Below are positions 13,101-25,690 of a stretch of DNA of 64,000 nucleotides, piece by piece (the first letter of the stretch is position 1; each line of letters begins with the position of its first letter). The stretch covers positions 186,001 through 250,000 of the forward strand of contig CAWUCO010000205.1 of NCBI GenBank assembly GCA_963920705.1, given 5' to 3'. The notes under the pieces were generated by a model. The model had not been told where the DNA came from. It saw only the letters and a program-made list of their open reading frames with translations, and made no database searches. Position numbers and translations under genes: made by a program. This stretch comes from Odiellus spinosus. Lineage: Eukaryota > Arthropoda > Arachnida > Opiliones > Phalangiidae.

Positions 13101-13599
13101 AATAACCTAATATTTCGTTTTAAGCCCAAATAACCAAATTTTTCGTTTTAAGCCCAAATAACCTAATTTTTCGTTTTAAGCCCAAATAACCTAATTTTTC
13201 GTTTTAAGCCCAAATAACATAATTTTTCGTTTTAAGCCAAAATCGCCTTATTTATTATTTTTAGCCCAGAAGACATATTTTTCATTTTTAGAAAAAATCA
13301 CGTAATTTTTAGTTTCTAGACGAGAAAACGTAATATTCATTTTCAGCTAAATGTCGTTTTTAGCTAAAATAACCTAATTTTTCGTTTTAAGCCCAAATAA
13401 CATAATTTTTCGTTTTAAGCCCAAATAACCTAATTTTTCGTTTTAAGCCCAAATAACCTAATTTTTCGTTTTAAGCCCAAATAACCTAATTTTTCGTTTT
13501 CAGCCAAAATAACCTAATTTTTCGTTTTAAGCCCATATAACCTAATTTTTCGTTTTAAGCCAAAATAACCTAATTTTTCGTTTTAAGCCCAAATAACCT

Positions 13600-16000
13600 A
13601 ATTTTTCGTTTTAAACCAAAATAACCTAATTTTTCGTTTTAAGCCCAAATAACACAATTTTTCGTTTTAAGCCAAAATCGAATCATTGATTATTTTTAGC
13701 CCAGAAGACATATTTTTCATTTTTAGCAAAAATCACTTAATTTTTGGTTTCTAGACGAGAAAACGTAATATTCATTTTCAGCCAAAATATCGTTTTTAGC
13801 TAAAATAACCTAATATTTCGTTTTAAGCCCAAATAACCTAATTTTTCGTTTTAAGCCCAAATAACCTAATTTTTCGTTTTAAGCCCAAATAACCTAATTT
13901 TTCGTTTTAAGCCAAAATCGCCTTATTTATTATTTTTAGCCCAGAAGACATATTTTTCATTTTTAGAAAAAATCACGTAATTTTTGGTTTCTAGACGAGA
14001 AAACGTAATATTCATTTTCAGCCAAAATATCGTTTTTAGCTAAAATAACCTAATTTTTCGTTTTAAGCCCAAATAACATAATTTTTCGTTTTAAAACCAA
14101 ATAACCTAATTTTTCGTTTTAAGCCCAAATAACCTAATTTTTCGTTTTAAGCCCAAATAACCTAATTTTTCGTTTTAAGCCCAAATAACCTAATTTTTTG
14201 TTTTAAGCCCAAATAACATAATTTTTCGTTTTAAGCCCAAATAACCTAATTTTTCGTTTTAAGCCAAAATTGCCTCATTTATTATTTTTAGCCCAGAAGA
14301 CATATTTTTCATTTTTAGCAAAAATCACTTAATTTTTGGTTTCTAGACCATAAAACGTAATATTCATTTTCAGCCAAAATATCGTTTTTAGCTAAAATAA
14401 CCTAATTTTTCGTTTTAAGCCCAAATAACCTAATTTTTCGTTTTAAGCCAAAAAACCTAATTTTTCGTTTTAAGCCAAAATAACCTAATTTTTCGTTTTA
14501 AGCCAAAATCGAATCATTGATTATTTTTAGCCCAGAAGACATATTTTTCATTTTTAGCAAAAATCACTTAATTTTTGGTTTCTAGACGAGAAAACGTAAT
14601 ATTCATTTTCAGCCAAAATATTGTTTTTAGCTAAAATAACCTAATTTTTCGTTTTAAGCCCAAATAACCTAATTTTTCGTTTTAAAACCAAATAACCTAA
14701 TTTTTCGTTTTAAGCCAAAATCGCCTCATTTATTATTTTTAGCCCAGAAGACATATTTTTCATTTTTAGCAAAAATCACTTCATTTTTGGTTTCTAGATG
14801 AGAAAACGTAATATTCATTTTCAACCAAAATATCGTTTTTAGCTAAAATAACCTAATTTTTAGTTTTAAGCCCAAATAACCAAATTTTTCGTTTTAAGCC
14901 CAAATAATTTAATTTTTCGTTTTAAGCCAAAATCGCCTCATTTATTATTTTTAGCCCAGAAGACATATTTTTATTTTTAGCAAAAATCACTTAATTTTTG
15001 GTTTCTAGACGAGAAAACGTAATATTCATTTTCAGCCAAAATATCGTTTTTAGCTAAAATAACCTAATTTTTCGTTTTAAGCCCAAATAACCTAATTTTT
15101 CGTTTTAAAACCAAATAACCTAATTTTTCGTTTTAAGCCCAAATAACCTAATTTTTCGTTTTAAGCCCAAATAACCTAATTTTTCGTTTTAAGCCAAAAA
15201 ACCTAATTTTTCGTTTTAAGCCAAAATAACCTAATTTTTCGTTTTAAGCCCAAATAACCTAATTTTTCGTTTTAAGCCAAAATCGCCTCATTTATTATTT
15301 TTAGCCCAGAAGACATATTTTTCATTTTTAGCAAAAATCACTTAATTTTTGGTTTCTAGACGAGAAAACGTAATATTCATTTTCAGCCAAAATATCGTTT
15401 TTAGCTAAAATAACCTAATTTTTCGTTTTAAGCCAAAATAACCTAATTTTTCGTTTTAAGCCAAAAAACCTAATTTTTCGTTTTAAGCCAAAATAACCTA
15501 ATTTTTCGTTTTAAGCCAAAATCGAATCATTGATTATTTTTAGCCCAGAAGACATATTTTTCATTTTTAGCAAAAATCACTTAATTTTTGGTTTCTAGAC
15601 GAGAAAACGTAATATTCATTTTCAGCCAAAATATCGTTTTTAGCTAAAATAACCTAATTTTTCGTTTTAAGCCCAAATAACCTAATTTTTCGTTTTAAAA
15701 CCAAATAACCTAATTTTTCGTTTTAAGCCCAAATAACCTAATTTTTCGTTTTAAGCCCAAATAACCTAATTTTTCGTTTTAAGCCAAAAAACCTAATTTT
15801 TCGTTTTAAGCCCAAATAACCTAATTTTTCGTTTTAAGCCCAAATAACCTAATTTTTCGTTTTAAGCCCAAATAACCAAATTTTTCGTTTTAAGCCCAAA
15901 TAACCTAATTTTTCGTTTTAAGCCCAAATAACACAATTTTTCGTTTTAAGCCAAAATCGAATCATTGATTATTTTTAGCCCAGAAGACATATTTTTCATT
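13600..16000 (-). repeat. mosaic segment assembled from two upstream segments
   Basis: Cassettes 13746, 13986 and 14338 match 4964, 5204 and 5557 at an offset of about 8782 bp, including the rare CTAGACCATAAAACG state. Immediately after, cassettes 14577, 14789, 15000, 15351 and 15590 match 9472, 9684, 9896, 10246 and 10485 at an offset of about 5105 bp. The offset changes between about 14340 and 14580, so this is a chimera of two older modules. A similar switch occurs between 17489 (matches 5204) and 17868 (matches 9684). Confidence 0.82.
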
Positions 16001-19000
16001 TTTAGCAAAAATCACTTAATTTTTGGTTTCTAGACGAGAAAACGTAATATTCATTTTCAGCCAAAATATCGTTTTTAGCTAAAATAACCTAATATTTCGT
16101 TTTAAGCCCAAATAACCTAATTTTTCGTTTTAAGCCCAAATAACCTAATTTTTCGTTTTAAGCCCAAATAACCAAATTTTTCGTTTTAAGCCCAAATAAC
16201 CTAATTTTTCGTTTTAAAACCAAATAACCTAATTTTTCGTTTTAAGCCCAAATAACCTAATTTTTCGTTTTAAGCCCAAATAACCTAATTTTTCGTTTTA
16301 AGCCAAAATAACCTAATTTTTCGTTTTAAGCCCAAATAACCTAATTTTTCGTTTTAAGCCCAAATAACCTAATTTTTCGTTTTAAGCCCAAATAACCTAA
16401 TTTTTCGTTTTAAGCCCAAATAACCTAATTTTTCGTTTTAAGCCCAAATAACCTAATTTTTCGTTTTAAGCCCAAATAACACAATTTTTCGTTTTAAGCC
16501 AAAATCGAATCATTGATTATTTTTAGCCCAGAAGACATATTTTTCATTTTTAGCAAAAATCACTTAATTTTTGGTTTCTAGACGAGAAAACGTAATATTC
16601 ATTTTCAGCCAAAATATCGTTTTTAGCTAAAATAACCTAATTTTTCGTTTTAAGCCCAAATAACCTAATTTTTCGTTTTAAGCCCAAATAACCTAATTTT
16701 TCGTTTTAAGCCCAAATAACCTAATTTTTTGTTTTAAGCCCAAATAACATAATTTTTCGTTTTAAGCCAAAATCGCCTTATTTATTATTTTTAGCCCAGA
16801 AGACATATTTTTCATTTTTAGAAAAAATCACGTAATTTTTGGTTTCTAGACGAGAAAACGTAATATTCATTTTCAGCTAAATGTCGTTTTTAGCTAAAAT
16901 AACCTAATTTTTCGTTTTAAGCCCAAATAACCTAATTTTTCGTTTTAAAACCAAATAACCTAATTTTTCGTTTTAAGCCCAAATGACCTAATTTTTCGTT
17001 TTAAGCCCAAATAACCTAATTTTTCGTTTTAAGCCCAAATAACCTAATTTTTCGTTTTAAGCCCAAATAACCTAATTTTTCGTTTTAAGCCCAAATAACC
17101 TAATTTTTCGTTTTAAGCCCAAATAACCTAATTTTTCGTTTTAAGCCCAAATAACACAATTTTTCGTTTTAAGCCAAAATCGAATCATTGATTATTTTTA
17201 GCCCAGAAGACATATTTTTCATTTTTAGCAAAAATCACTTAATTTTTGGTTTCTAGACGAGAAAACGTAATATTCATTTTCAGCCAAAATATCGTTTTTA
17301 GCTAAAATAACCTAATATTTCGTTTTAAGCCCAAATAACCTAATTTTTCGTTTTAAGCCCAAATAACCTAATTTTTCGTTTTAAGCCCAAATAACCTAAT
17401 TTTTCGTTTTAAGCCAAAATCGCCTTATTTATTATTTTTAGCCCAGAAGACATATTTTTCATTTTTAGAAAAAATCACGTAATTTTTGGTTTCTAGACGA
17501 GAAAACGTAATATTCATTTTCAGCCAAAATATCGTTTTTAGCTAAAATAACCTAATTTTTCGTTTTAAGCCCAAATAACATAATTTTTCGTTTTAAAACC
17601 AAATAACCTAATTTTTCGTTTTAAGCCCAAATAACCTAATTTTTCGTTTTAAGCCCAAATAACCTAATTTTTCGTTTTAAGCCAAAAAACCTAATTTTTC
17701 GTTTTAAGCCAAAATAACCTAATTTTTCGTTTTAAGCCCAAATAACCTAATTTTTCGTTTTAAGCCCAAATTACCAAATTTTTCGTTTTAAGCCAAAATC
17801 GCCTCATTTATTATTTTTAGCCCAGAAGACATATTTTTCATTTTTAGCAAAAATCACTTCATTTTTGGTTTCTAGATGAGAAAACGTAATATTCATTTTC
17901 AACCAAAATATCGTTTTTAGCTAAAATAACCTAATTTTTAGTTTTAAGCCCAAATAACCTAATTTTTCGTTTTAAGCCCAAATAATTTAATTTTTCGTTT
18001 TAAGCCAAAATCGCCTCATTTATTATTTTTAGCCCAGAAGACATATTTTTATTTTTAGCAAAAATCACTTAATTTTTGGTTTCTAGACGAGAAAACGTAA
18101 TATTCATTTTCAGCCAAAATATCGTTTTTAGCTAAAATAACCTAATTTTTCGTTTTAAGCCCAAATAACCTAATTTTTCGTTTTAAAACCAAATAACCTA
18201 ATTTTTCGTTTTAAGCCCAAATAACCTAATTTTTCGTTTTAAGCCCAAATAACCTAATTTTTCGTTTTAAGCCAAAATAACCTAATTTTTCGTTTTAAGC
18301 CCAAATAACCTAATTTTTCGTTTTAAGCCAAAATCGCCTCATTTATTATTTTTAGCCCAGAAGACATATTTTTCATTTTTAGCAAAAATCACTTAATTTT
18401 TGGTTTCTAGACGAGAAAACGTAATATTCATTTTCAGCCAAAATATCGTTTTTAGCTAAAATAACCTAATTTTTCGTTTTAAGCCCAAATAACCTAATTT
18501 TTCGTTTTAAGCCAAAAAACCTAATTTTTCGTTTTAAGCCAAAATAACCTAATTTTTCGTTTTAAGCCAAAATCGAATCATTGATTATTTTTAGCCCAGA
18601 AGACATATTTTTCATTTTTAGCAAAAATCACTTAATTTTTGGTTTCTAGACGAGAAAACGTAATATTCATTTTCAGCCAAAATATCGTTTTTAGCTAAAA
18701 TAACCTAATTTTTCGTTTTAAGCCCAAATAACCTAATTTTTCGTTTTAAAACCAAATAACCTAATTTTTCGTTTTAAGCCAAAATCGCCTCATTTATTAT
18801 TTTTAGCCCAGAAGACATATTTTTCATTTTTAGCAAAAATCACTTCATTTTTGGTTTCTAGATGAGAAAACGTAATATTCATTTTCAACCAAAATATCGT
18901 TTTTAGCTAAAATAACCTAATTTTTAGTTTTAAGCCCAAATAACCAAATTTTTCGTTTTAAGCCCAAATAATTTAATTTTTCGTTTTAAGCCAAAATCGA

Positions 19001-19399
19001 ATCATTGATTATTTTTAGCCCAGAAGACATATTTTTCATTTTTAGCAAAAATCACTTAATTTTTGGTTTCTAGACGAGAAAACGTAATATTCATTTTCAG
19101 CCAAAATATCGTTTTTAGCTAAAATAACCTAATTTTTCGTTTTAAGCCCAAATAACCTAATTTTTCGTTTTAAAACCAAAAAACCTAATTTTTCGTTTTA
19201 AGCCCAAATAACCTAATTTTTCGTTTTAAGCCCAAATAACCTAATTTTTCGTTTGAAGCCAAAAAACCTAATTTTTCGTTTTAAGCCCAAATAACCTAAT
19301 TTTTCGTTTTAAGCCCAAATAACCTAATTTTTCGTTTTAAGCCCAAATAACCTAATTTTTCGTTTTAAGCCCAAATAACCTAATTTTTCGTTTTAAGCC

Positions 19400-22300
19400 C
19401 AAATAACACAATTTTTCGTTTTAAGCCAAAATCGAATCATTGATTATTTTTAGCCCAGAAGACATATTTTTCATTTTTAGCAAAAATCACTTAATTTTTG
19501 GTTTCTAGACGAGAAAACGTAATATTCATTTTCAGCCAAAATATCGTTTTTAGCTAAAATAACCTAATTTTTCGTTTTAAGCCCAAATAACCTAATTTTT
19601 CGTTTTAAAACCAAATAACCTAATTTTTCGTTTTAAGCCCAAATAACCTAATTTTTCGTTTTAAGCCCAAATAACCTAATTTTTCGTTTTAAGCCCAAAT
19701 AACCTAATTTTTCGTTTTAAGCCCAAATAACCTAATTTTTCGTTTTAAGCCCAAATAACCTAATTTTTCGTTTTAAGCCCAAATAACCTAATTTTTCGTT
19801 TTAAGCCCAAATAACCTAATTTTTCGTTTTAAGCCCAAATAACACAATTTTTCGTTTTAAGCCCAAATAACACAATTTTTCGTTTTATGCCAAAATCGAA
19901 TCATTGATTATTTTTAGCCCAGAAGACATATTTTTCATTTTTAGCAAAAATCACTTAATTTTTGGTTTCTAGACGAGAAAACGTAATATTCATTTTCAGC
20001 CAAAATATCTTTTTAGCTAAAATAACCTAATATTTCGTTTTAAGCCCAAATAACCTAATTTTTCGTTTTAAGCCCAAATAACCTAATTTTTCGTTTTAAG
20101 CCCAAATAACCTAATTTTTCGTTTTAAGCCCAAATAACATAATTTTTCGTTTTAAGCCAAAATCGCCTTATTTATTATTTTTAGCCCAGAAGACATATTT
20201 TTCATTTTTAGAAAAAATCACGTAATTTTTGGTTTCTAGACGAGAAAACGTAATATTCATTTTCAGCTAAATGTCGTTTTTAGCTAAAATAACCTAATTT
20301 TTCGTTTTAAGCCCAAATAACATAATTTTTCGTTTTAAGCCCAAATAACCTAATTTTTCGTTTTAAGCCCAAATAACCTAATTTTTCGTTTTAAGCCCAA
20401 ATAACCTAATTTTTCGTTTTCAGCCAAAATAACCTAATTTTTCGTTTTAAGCCAAAATAACCTAATTTTTCGTTTTAAGCCCAAATAACCTAATTTTTCG
20501 TTTTAAGCCCAAATAACATAATTTTTCGTTTTAAGCCAAAATCGACTTATTTATTATTTTTAGCCCAGAAGACATATTTTTCATTTTCAGAAAAAATCAC
20601 GTAATTTTTGGTTTCTAGACGAGAAAACGTAATATTCATTTTCAGCTAAATGTCGTTTTTAGCTAAAATAACCTAATTTTTCGTTTTAAGCCCAAATAAC
20701 CTAATTTTTCGTTTTAAGCCCAAATAACCTAATTTTTCGTTTTAAGCCCAAATAACCTAATTTTTCGTTTTAAGCCAAAATAACCTAATTTTTCGTTTTA
20801 AGCCCAAATAACCTAATTTTTCGTTTTAAGCCCAAATAACCTAATTTTTCGTTTTAAGCCCATATAACCTAATTTTTCGTTTTAAGCCAAAATAACCTAA
20901 TTTTTCGTTTTAAGCCCAAATAACCTAATTTTTCGTTTTAAGCCCAAATAACATAATTTTTCGTTTTAAGCCAAAATCGCCTCATTTATTTTTTTAGCCC
21001 AGAAGACATATTTTTCATTTTTAGCAAAAATCACTTAATTTTTGGTTTCTAGACGAGAAAACGTAACATTCATTTTCAGCCAAAATATCGTTTTTAGCTA
21101 AAATAACCTAATTATTCGTTTTAAGCCCAAATAACATAATTTTTCGTTTTCAGCCAAAATAACCTAATTTTTCGTTTTAAGCCCATATAACCTAATTTTT
21201 CGTTTTAAGCCCAAATAACCTAATTTTTCGTTTTAAGCCCAAATAACCTAATTTTTCGTTTTAAGCCCAAATAACCTAATTTTTCGTTTTAAGCCCATAT
21301 AACCTAATTTTTCGTTTTAAGCCAAAATAACCTAATTTTTCGTTTTAAGCCCAAATAACCTAATTTTTCGTTTTAAGCCCAAATAACATAATTTTTCGTT
21401 TTAAGCCAAAATCGACTTATTTATTATTTTTAGCCCAGAAGACATATTTTTCATTTTCAGAAAAAATCACGTAATTTTTGGTTTCTAAACGAGAAAACGT
21501 AATATTCATTTTCAGCTAAATGTCGTTTTTAGCTAAAATAACCTAATTTTTCGTTTTAAGCCCAAATAACCTAATTTTTCGTTTTAAGCCCAAATAACCT
21601 AATTTTTCGTTTTAAGCCCAAATAACCTAATTTTTCGTTTTAAGCCCAAATAACCTAATTTTTCGTTTTAAGCCAAAATCGCCTCATTTATTATTTTTAG
21701 CCCAGAAGACATATTTTTCATTTTTAGCAAAAATCACTTAATTTTTGGTTTCCAGACGAGAAAACGTAACATTCATTTTCAGCCAAAATATCGTTTTTAG
21801 CTAAAATAACCAAATTTTTCGTTTTAAGCCCAAATAACCTAATTTTTCGTTTTAAGCCAAAATCGCCTCATTTATTATTTTTAGCCCAGAAGACATATTT
21901 TTCATTTTTAGCAAAAATCACTTAATTTTTGGTTTCCAGACGAGAAAACGTAACATTCATTTTCAGCCAAAATATCGTTTTTAGCTAAAATAACCAAATT
22001 TTTCGTTTTAAGCCCAAATAACCTAATTTTTCGTTTTAAGCCAAAATCGCCTCATTGATTATTTTTAGCCCAGAAGACATATTTTTTATTTTTAGCAAAA
22101 ATCACTTAATTTTTGGTTTCTAGACGAGAAAACGTAATATTCATTTTCAGCCAAAATATCGTTTTTAGCTAAAATAACCTAATTTTTCGTTTTAAGCCCA
22201 AATAACCTAATTTTTCGTTTTAAGCCCAAATAACCTAATTTTTCGTTTTAAGCCCAAATAACCTAATTTTTCGTTTTAAGCCCAAATAACCTAATTTTTC

Positions 22301-25300
22301 GTTTTAAGCCCAAATAACCTAATTTTTCGTTTTAAGCCCAAATAACCTAATTTTTCGTTTTAAGCCCAAATAACATAATTTTTCGTTTTAAGCCAAAATC
22401 GCCTTATTTATTATTTTTTGCCCAGAAGACATATTTTTCATTTTTAGAAAAAATCACGTAATTTTTGGTTTCTAGACGAGAAAACGTAATATTCATTTTC
22501 AGCTAAATGTCGTTTTTAGCTAAAATAACCTAATTTTTCGTTTTAAGCCCAAATAACATAATTTTTCGTTTTAAGCCCAAATAACCAAATTTTTCGTTTT
22601 AAGCCCAAATAACCTAATTTTTCGTTTTAAGCCCAAATAACCTAATTTTTCGTTTTAAGCCCAAATAACCTAATTTTTCGTTTTAAGCCCAAATAACCTA
22701 ATTTTTCGTTTTAAGCCCAAATAACACAATTTTTCGTTTTAAGCCCAAATAACACAATTTTTCGTTTTAAGCCCAAATAACACAATTTTTCGTTTTAAGC
22801 CCAAATAACACAATTTTTCGTTTTAAGCCAAAATCGAATCATTGATTATTTTTAGCCCAGAAGACATATTTTTCATTTTTAGCAAAAATCACTTAATTTT
22901 TGGTTTCTAGACGAGAAAACGTAATATTCATTTTCAGCCAAAATATCGTTTTTAGCTAAAATAACCTAATTTTTCGTTTTAAGCCCAAATAACCTAATTT
23001 TTCGTTTTAAAACCAAATAACCTAATTTTTCGTTTTAAGCCCAAATAACCTAATTTTTCGTTTTAAGCCCAAATAACCTAATTTTTCGTTTTAAGCCCAA
23101 ATAACCTAATTTTTCGTTTTAAGCCCAAATAACCTAATTTTTCGTTTTAAGCCCAAATAACCTAATTTTTCGTTTTAAGCCCAAATAACCTAATTTTTCG
23201 TTTTAAGCCCAAATAACCTAATTTTTCGTTTTAAGCCCAAATAACACAATTTTTCGTTTTAAGCCCAAATAACACAATTTTTCGTTTTATGCCAAAATCG
23301 AATCATTGATTATTTTTAGCCCAGAAGACATATTTTTCATTTTTAGCAAAAATCACTTAATTTTTGGTTTCTAGACGAGAAAACGTAATATTCATTTTCA
23401 GCCAAAATATCTTTTTAGCTAAAATAACCTAATATTTCGTTTTAAGCCCAAATAACCTAATTTTTCGTTTTAAGCCCAAATAACCTAATTTTTCGTTTTA
23501 AGCCCAAATAACCTAATTTTTCGTTTTAAGCCCAAATAACATAATTTTTCGTTTTAAGCCAAAATCGCCTTATTTATTATTTTTAGCCCAGAAGACATAT
23601 TTTTCATTTTTAGAAAAAATCACGTAATTTTTGGTTTCTAGACGAGAAAACGTAATATTCATTTTCAGCTAAATGTCGTTTTTAGCTAAAATAACCTAAT
23701 TTTTCGTTTTAAGCCCAAATAACATAATTTTTCGTTTTAAGCCCAAATAACCTAATTTTTCGTTTTAAGCCCAAATAACCTAATTTTTCGTTTTAAGCCC
23801 AAATAACCTAATTTTTCGTTTTCAGCCAAAATAACCTAATTTTTCGTTTTAAGCCAAAATAACCTAATTTTTCGTTTTAAGCCCAAATAACCTAATTTTT
23901 CGTTTTAAGCCCAAATAACATAATTTTTCGTTTTAAGCCAAAATCGACTTATTTATTATTTTTAGCCCAGAAGACATATTTTTCATTTTCAGAAAAAATC
24001 ACGTAATTTTTGGTTTCTAGACGAGAAAACGTAATATTCATTTTCAGCTAAATGTCGTTTTTAGCTAAAATAACCTAATTTTTCGTTTTAAGCCCAAATA
24101 ACCTAATTTTTCGTTTTAAGCCCAAATAACCTAATTTTTCGTTTTAAGCCCAAATAACCTAATTTTTCGTTTTAAGCCAAAATAACCTAATTTTTCGTTT
24201 TAAGCCCAAATAACCTAATTTTTCGTTTTAAGCCCAAATAACCTAATTTTTCGTTTTAAGCCCATATAACCTAATTTTTCGTTTTAAGCCAAAATAACCT
24301 AATTTTTCGTTTTAAGCCCAAATAACCTAATTTTTCGTTTTAAGCCCAAATAACATAATTTTTCGTTTTAAGCCAAAATCGCCTCATTTATTTTTTTAGC
24401 CCAGAAGACATATTTTTCATTTTTAGCAAAAATCACTTAATTTTTGGTTTCTAGACGAGAAAACGTAACATTCATTTTCAGCCAAAATATCGTTTTTAGC
24501 TAAAATAACCTAATTATTCGTTTTAAGCCCAAATAACATAATTTTTCGTTTTCAGCCAAAATAACCTAATTTTTCGTTTTAAGCCCATATAACCTAATTT
24601 TTCGTTTTAAGCCCAAATAACCTAATTTTTCGTTTTAAGCCCAAATAACCTAATTTTTCGTTTTAAGCCCAAATAACCTAATTTTTCGTTTTAAGCCCAT
24701 ATAACCTAATTTTTCGTTTTAAGCCAAAATAACCTAATTTTTCGTTTTAAGCCCAAATAACCTAATTTTTCGTTTTAAGCCCAAATAACATAATTTTTCG
24801 TTTTAAGCCAAAATCGACTTATTTATTATTTTTAGCCCAGAAGACATATTTTTCATTTTCAGAAAAAATCACGTAATTTTTGGTTTCTAAACGAGAAAAC
24901 GTAATATTCATTTTCAGCTAAATGTCGTTTTTAGCTAAAATAACCTAATTTTTCGTTTTAAGCCCAAATAACCTAATTTTTCGTTTTAAGCCCAAATAAC
25001 CTAATTTTTCGTTTTAAGCCCAAATAACCTAATTTTTCGTTTTAAGCCAAAATCGCCTCATTTATTATTTTTAGCCCAGAAGACATATTTTTCATTTTTA
25101 GCAAAAATCACTTAATTTTTGGTTTCCAGACGAGAAAACGTAACATTCATTTTCAGCCAAAATATCGTTTTTAGCTAAAATAACCAAATTTTTCGTTTTA
25201 AGCCCAAATAACCTAATTTTTCGTTTTAAGCCAAAATCGCCTCATTTATTATTTTTAGCCCAGAAGACATATTTTTCATTTTTAGCAAAAATCACTTAAT

Positions 25301-25690
25301 TTTTGGTTTCCAGACGAGAAAACGTAACATTCATTTTCAGCCAAAATATCGTTTTTAGCTAAAATAACCAAATTTTTCGTTTTAAGCCCAAATAACCTAA
25401 TTTTTCGTTTTAAGCCAAAATCGCCTCATTGATTATTTTTAGCCCAGAAGACATATTTTTTATTTTTAGCAAAAATCACTTAATTTTTGGTTTCTAGACG
25501 AGAAAACGTAATATTCATTTTCAGCCAAAATATCGTTTTTAGCTAAAATAACCTAATTTTTCGTTTTAAGCCCAAATAACCTAATTTTTCGTTTTAAGCC
25601 CAAATAACCTAATTTTTCGTTTTAAGCCCAAATAACCTAATTTTTCGTTTTAAGCCCAAATAACCTAATTTTTCGTTTTAAGCCAAAATA
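19400..25690 (-). repeat. 3402-bp segmental duplication
   Basis: Marker pairs at an offset of 3402: type A cassette start 19431/22833, the unique GTTTTATGCC at 19887/23289, the shortened CAAAATATCTTTTTAGC at 20001/23403, CTCATTTATTTTTTTAGC at 20981/24383 and GTTTCTAAACGAG at 21481/24883. After about 21.6 kb the offset becomes 3374, meaning copy 2 lost one 28-bp monomer. Matching ends near 22290/25690. The shortened CAAAATATCT and CGTTTTCAGCC markers also occur at 13081 and near 13497, exactly 6920 bp before copy 1. Confidence 0.9.

Larger units (their letters stand above)
3421..19999 (-). repeat. cassettes of inverted block, proximal part (52 copies)
   Basis: Approximate positions of the GGTTTC anchor, one per cassette: 3502, 3936, 4176, 4528, 4964, 5204, 5557, 5964, 6204, 6556, 7214, 7451, 7663, 7874, 8224, 8578, 9236, 9472, 9684, 9896, 10246, 10485, 10836, 11132, 11325, 11554, 11933, 12201, 12636, 13044, 13311, 13746, 13986, 14338, 14577, 14789, 15000, 15351, 15590, 16025, 16573, 16841, 17249, 17489, 17868, 18079, 18402, 18641, 18853, 19065, 19500, 19964. 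Type A (CGAATCATTG) and type B (CGCCTTATTT) dominate. Seven copies (7214, 7663, 9236, 9684, 14789, 17868, 18853) form a private subtype with CACTTCATTTTTGG and CTAGATGAG. Type D is absent here. Confidence 0.88.
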
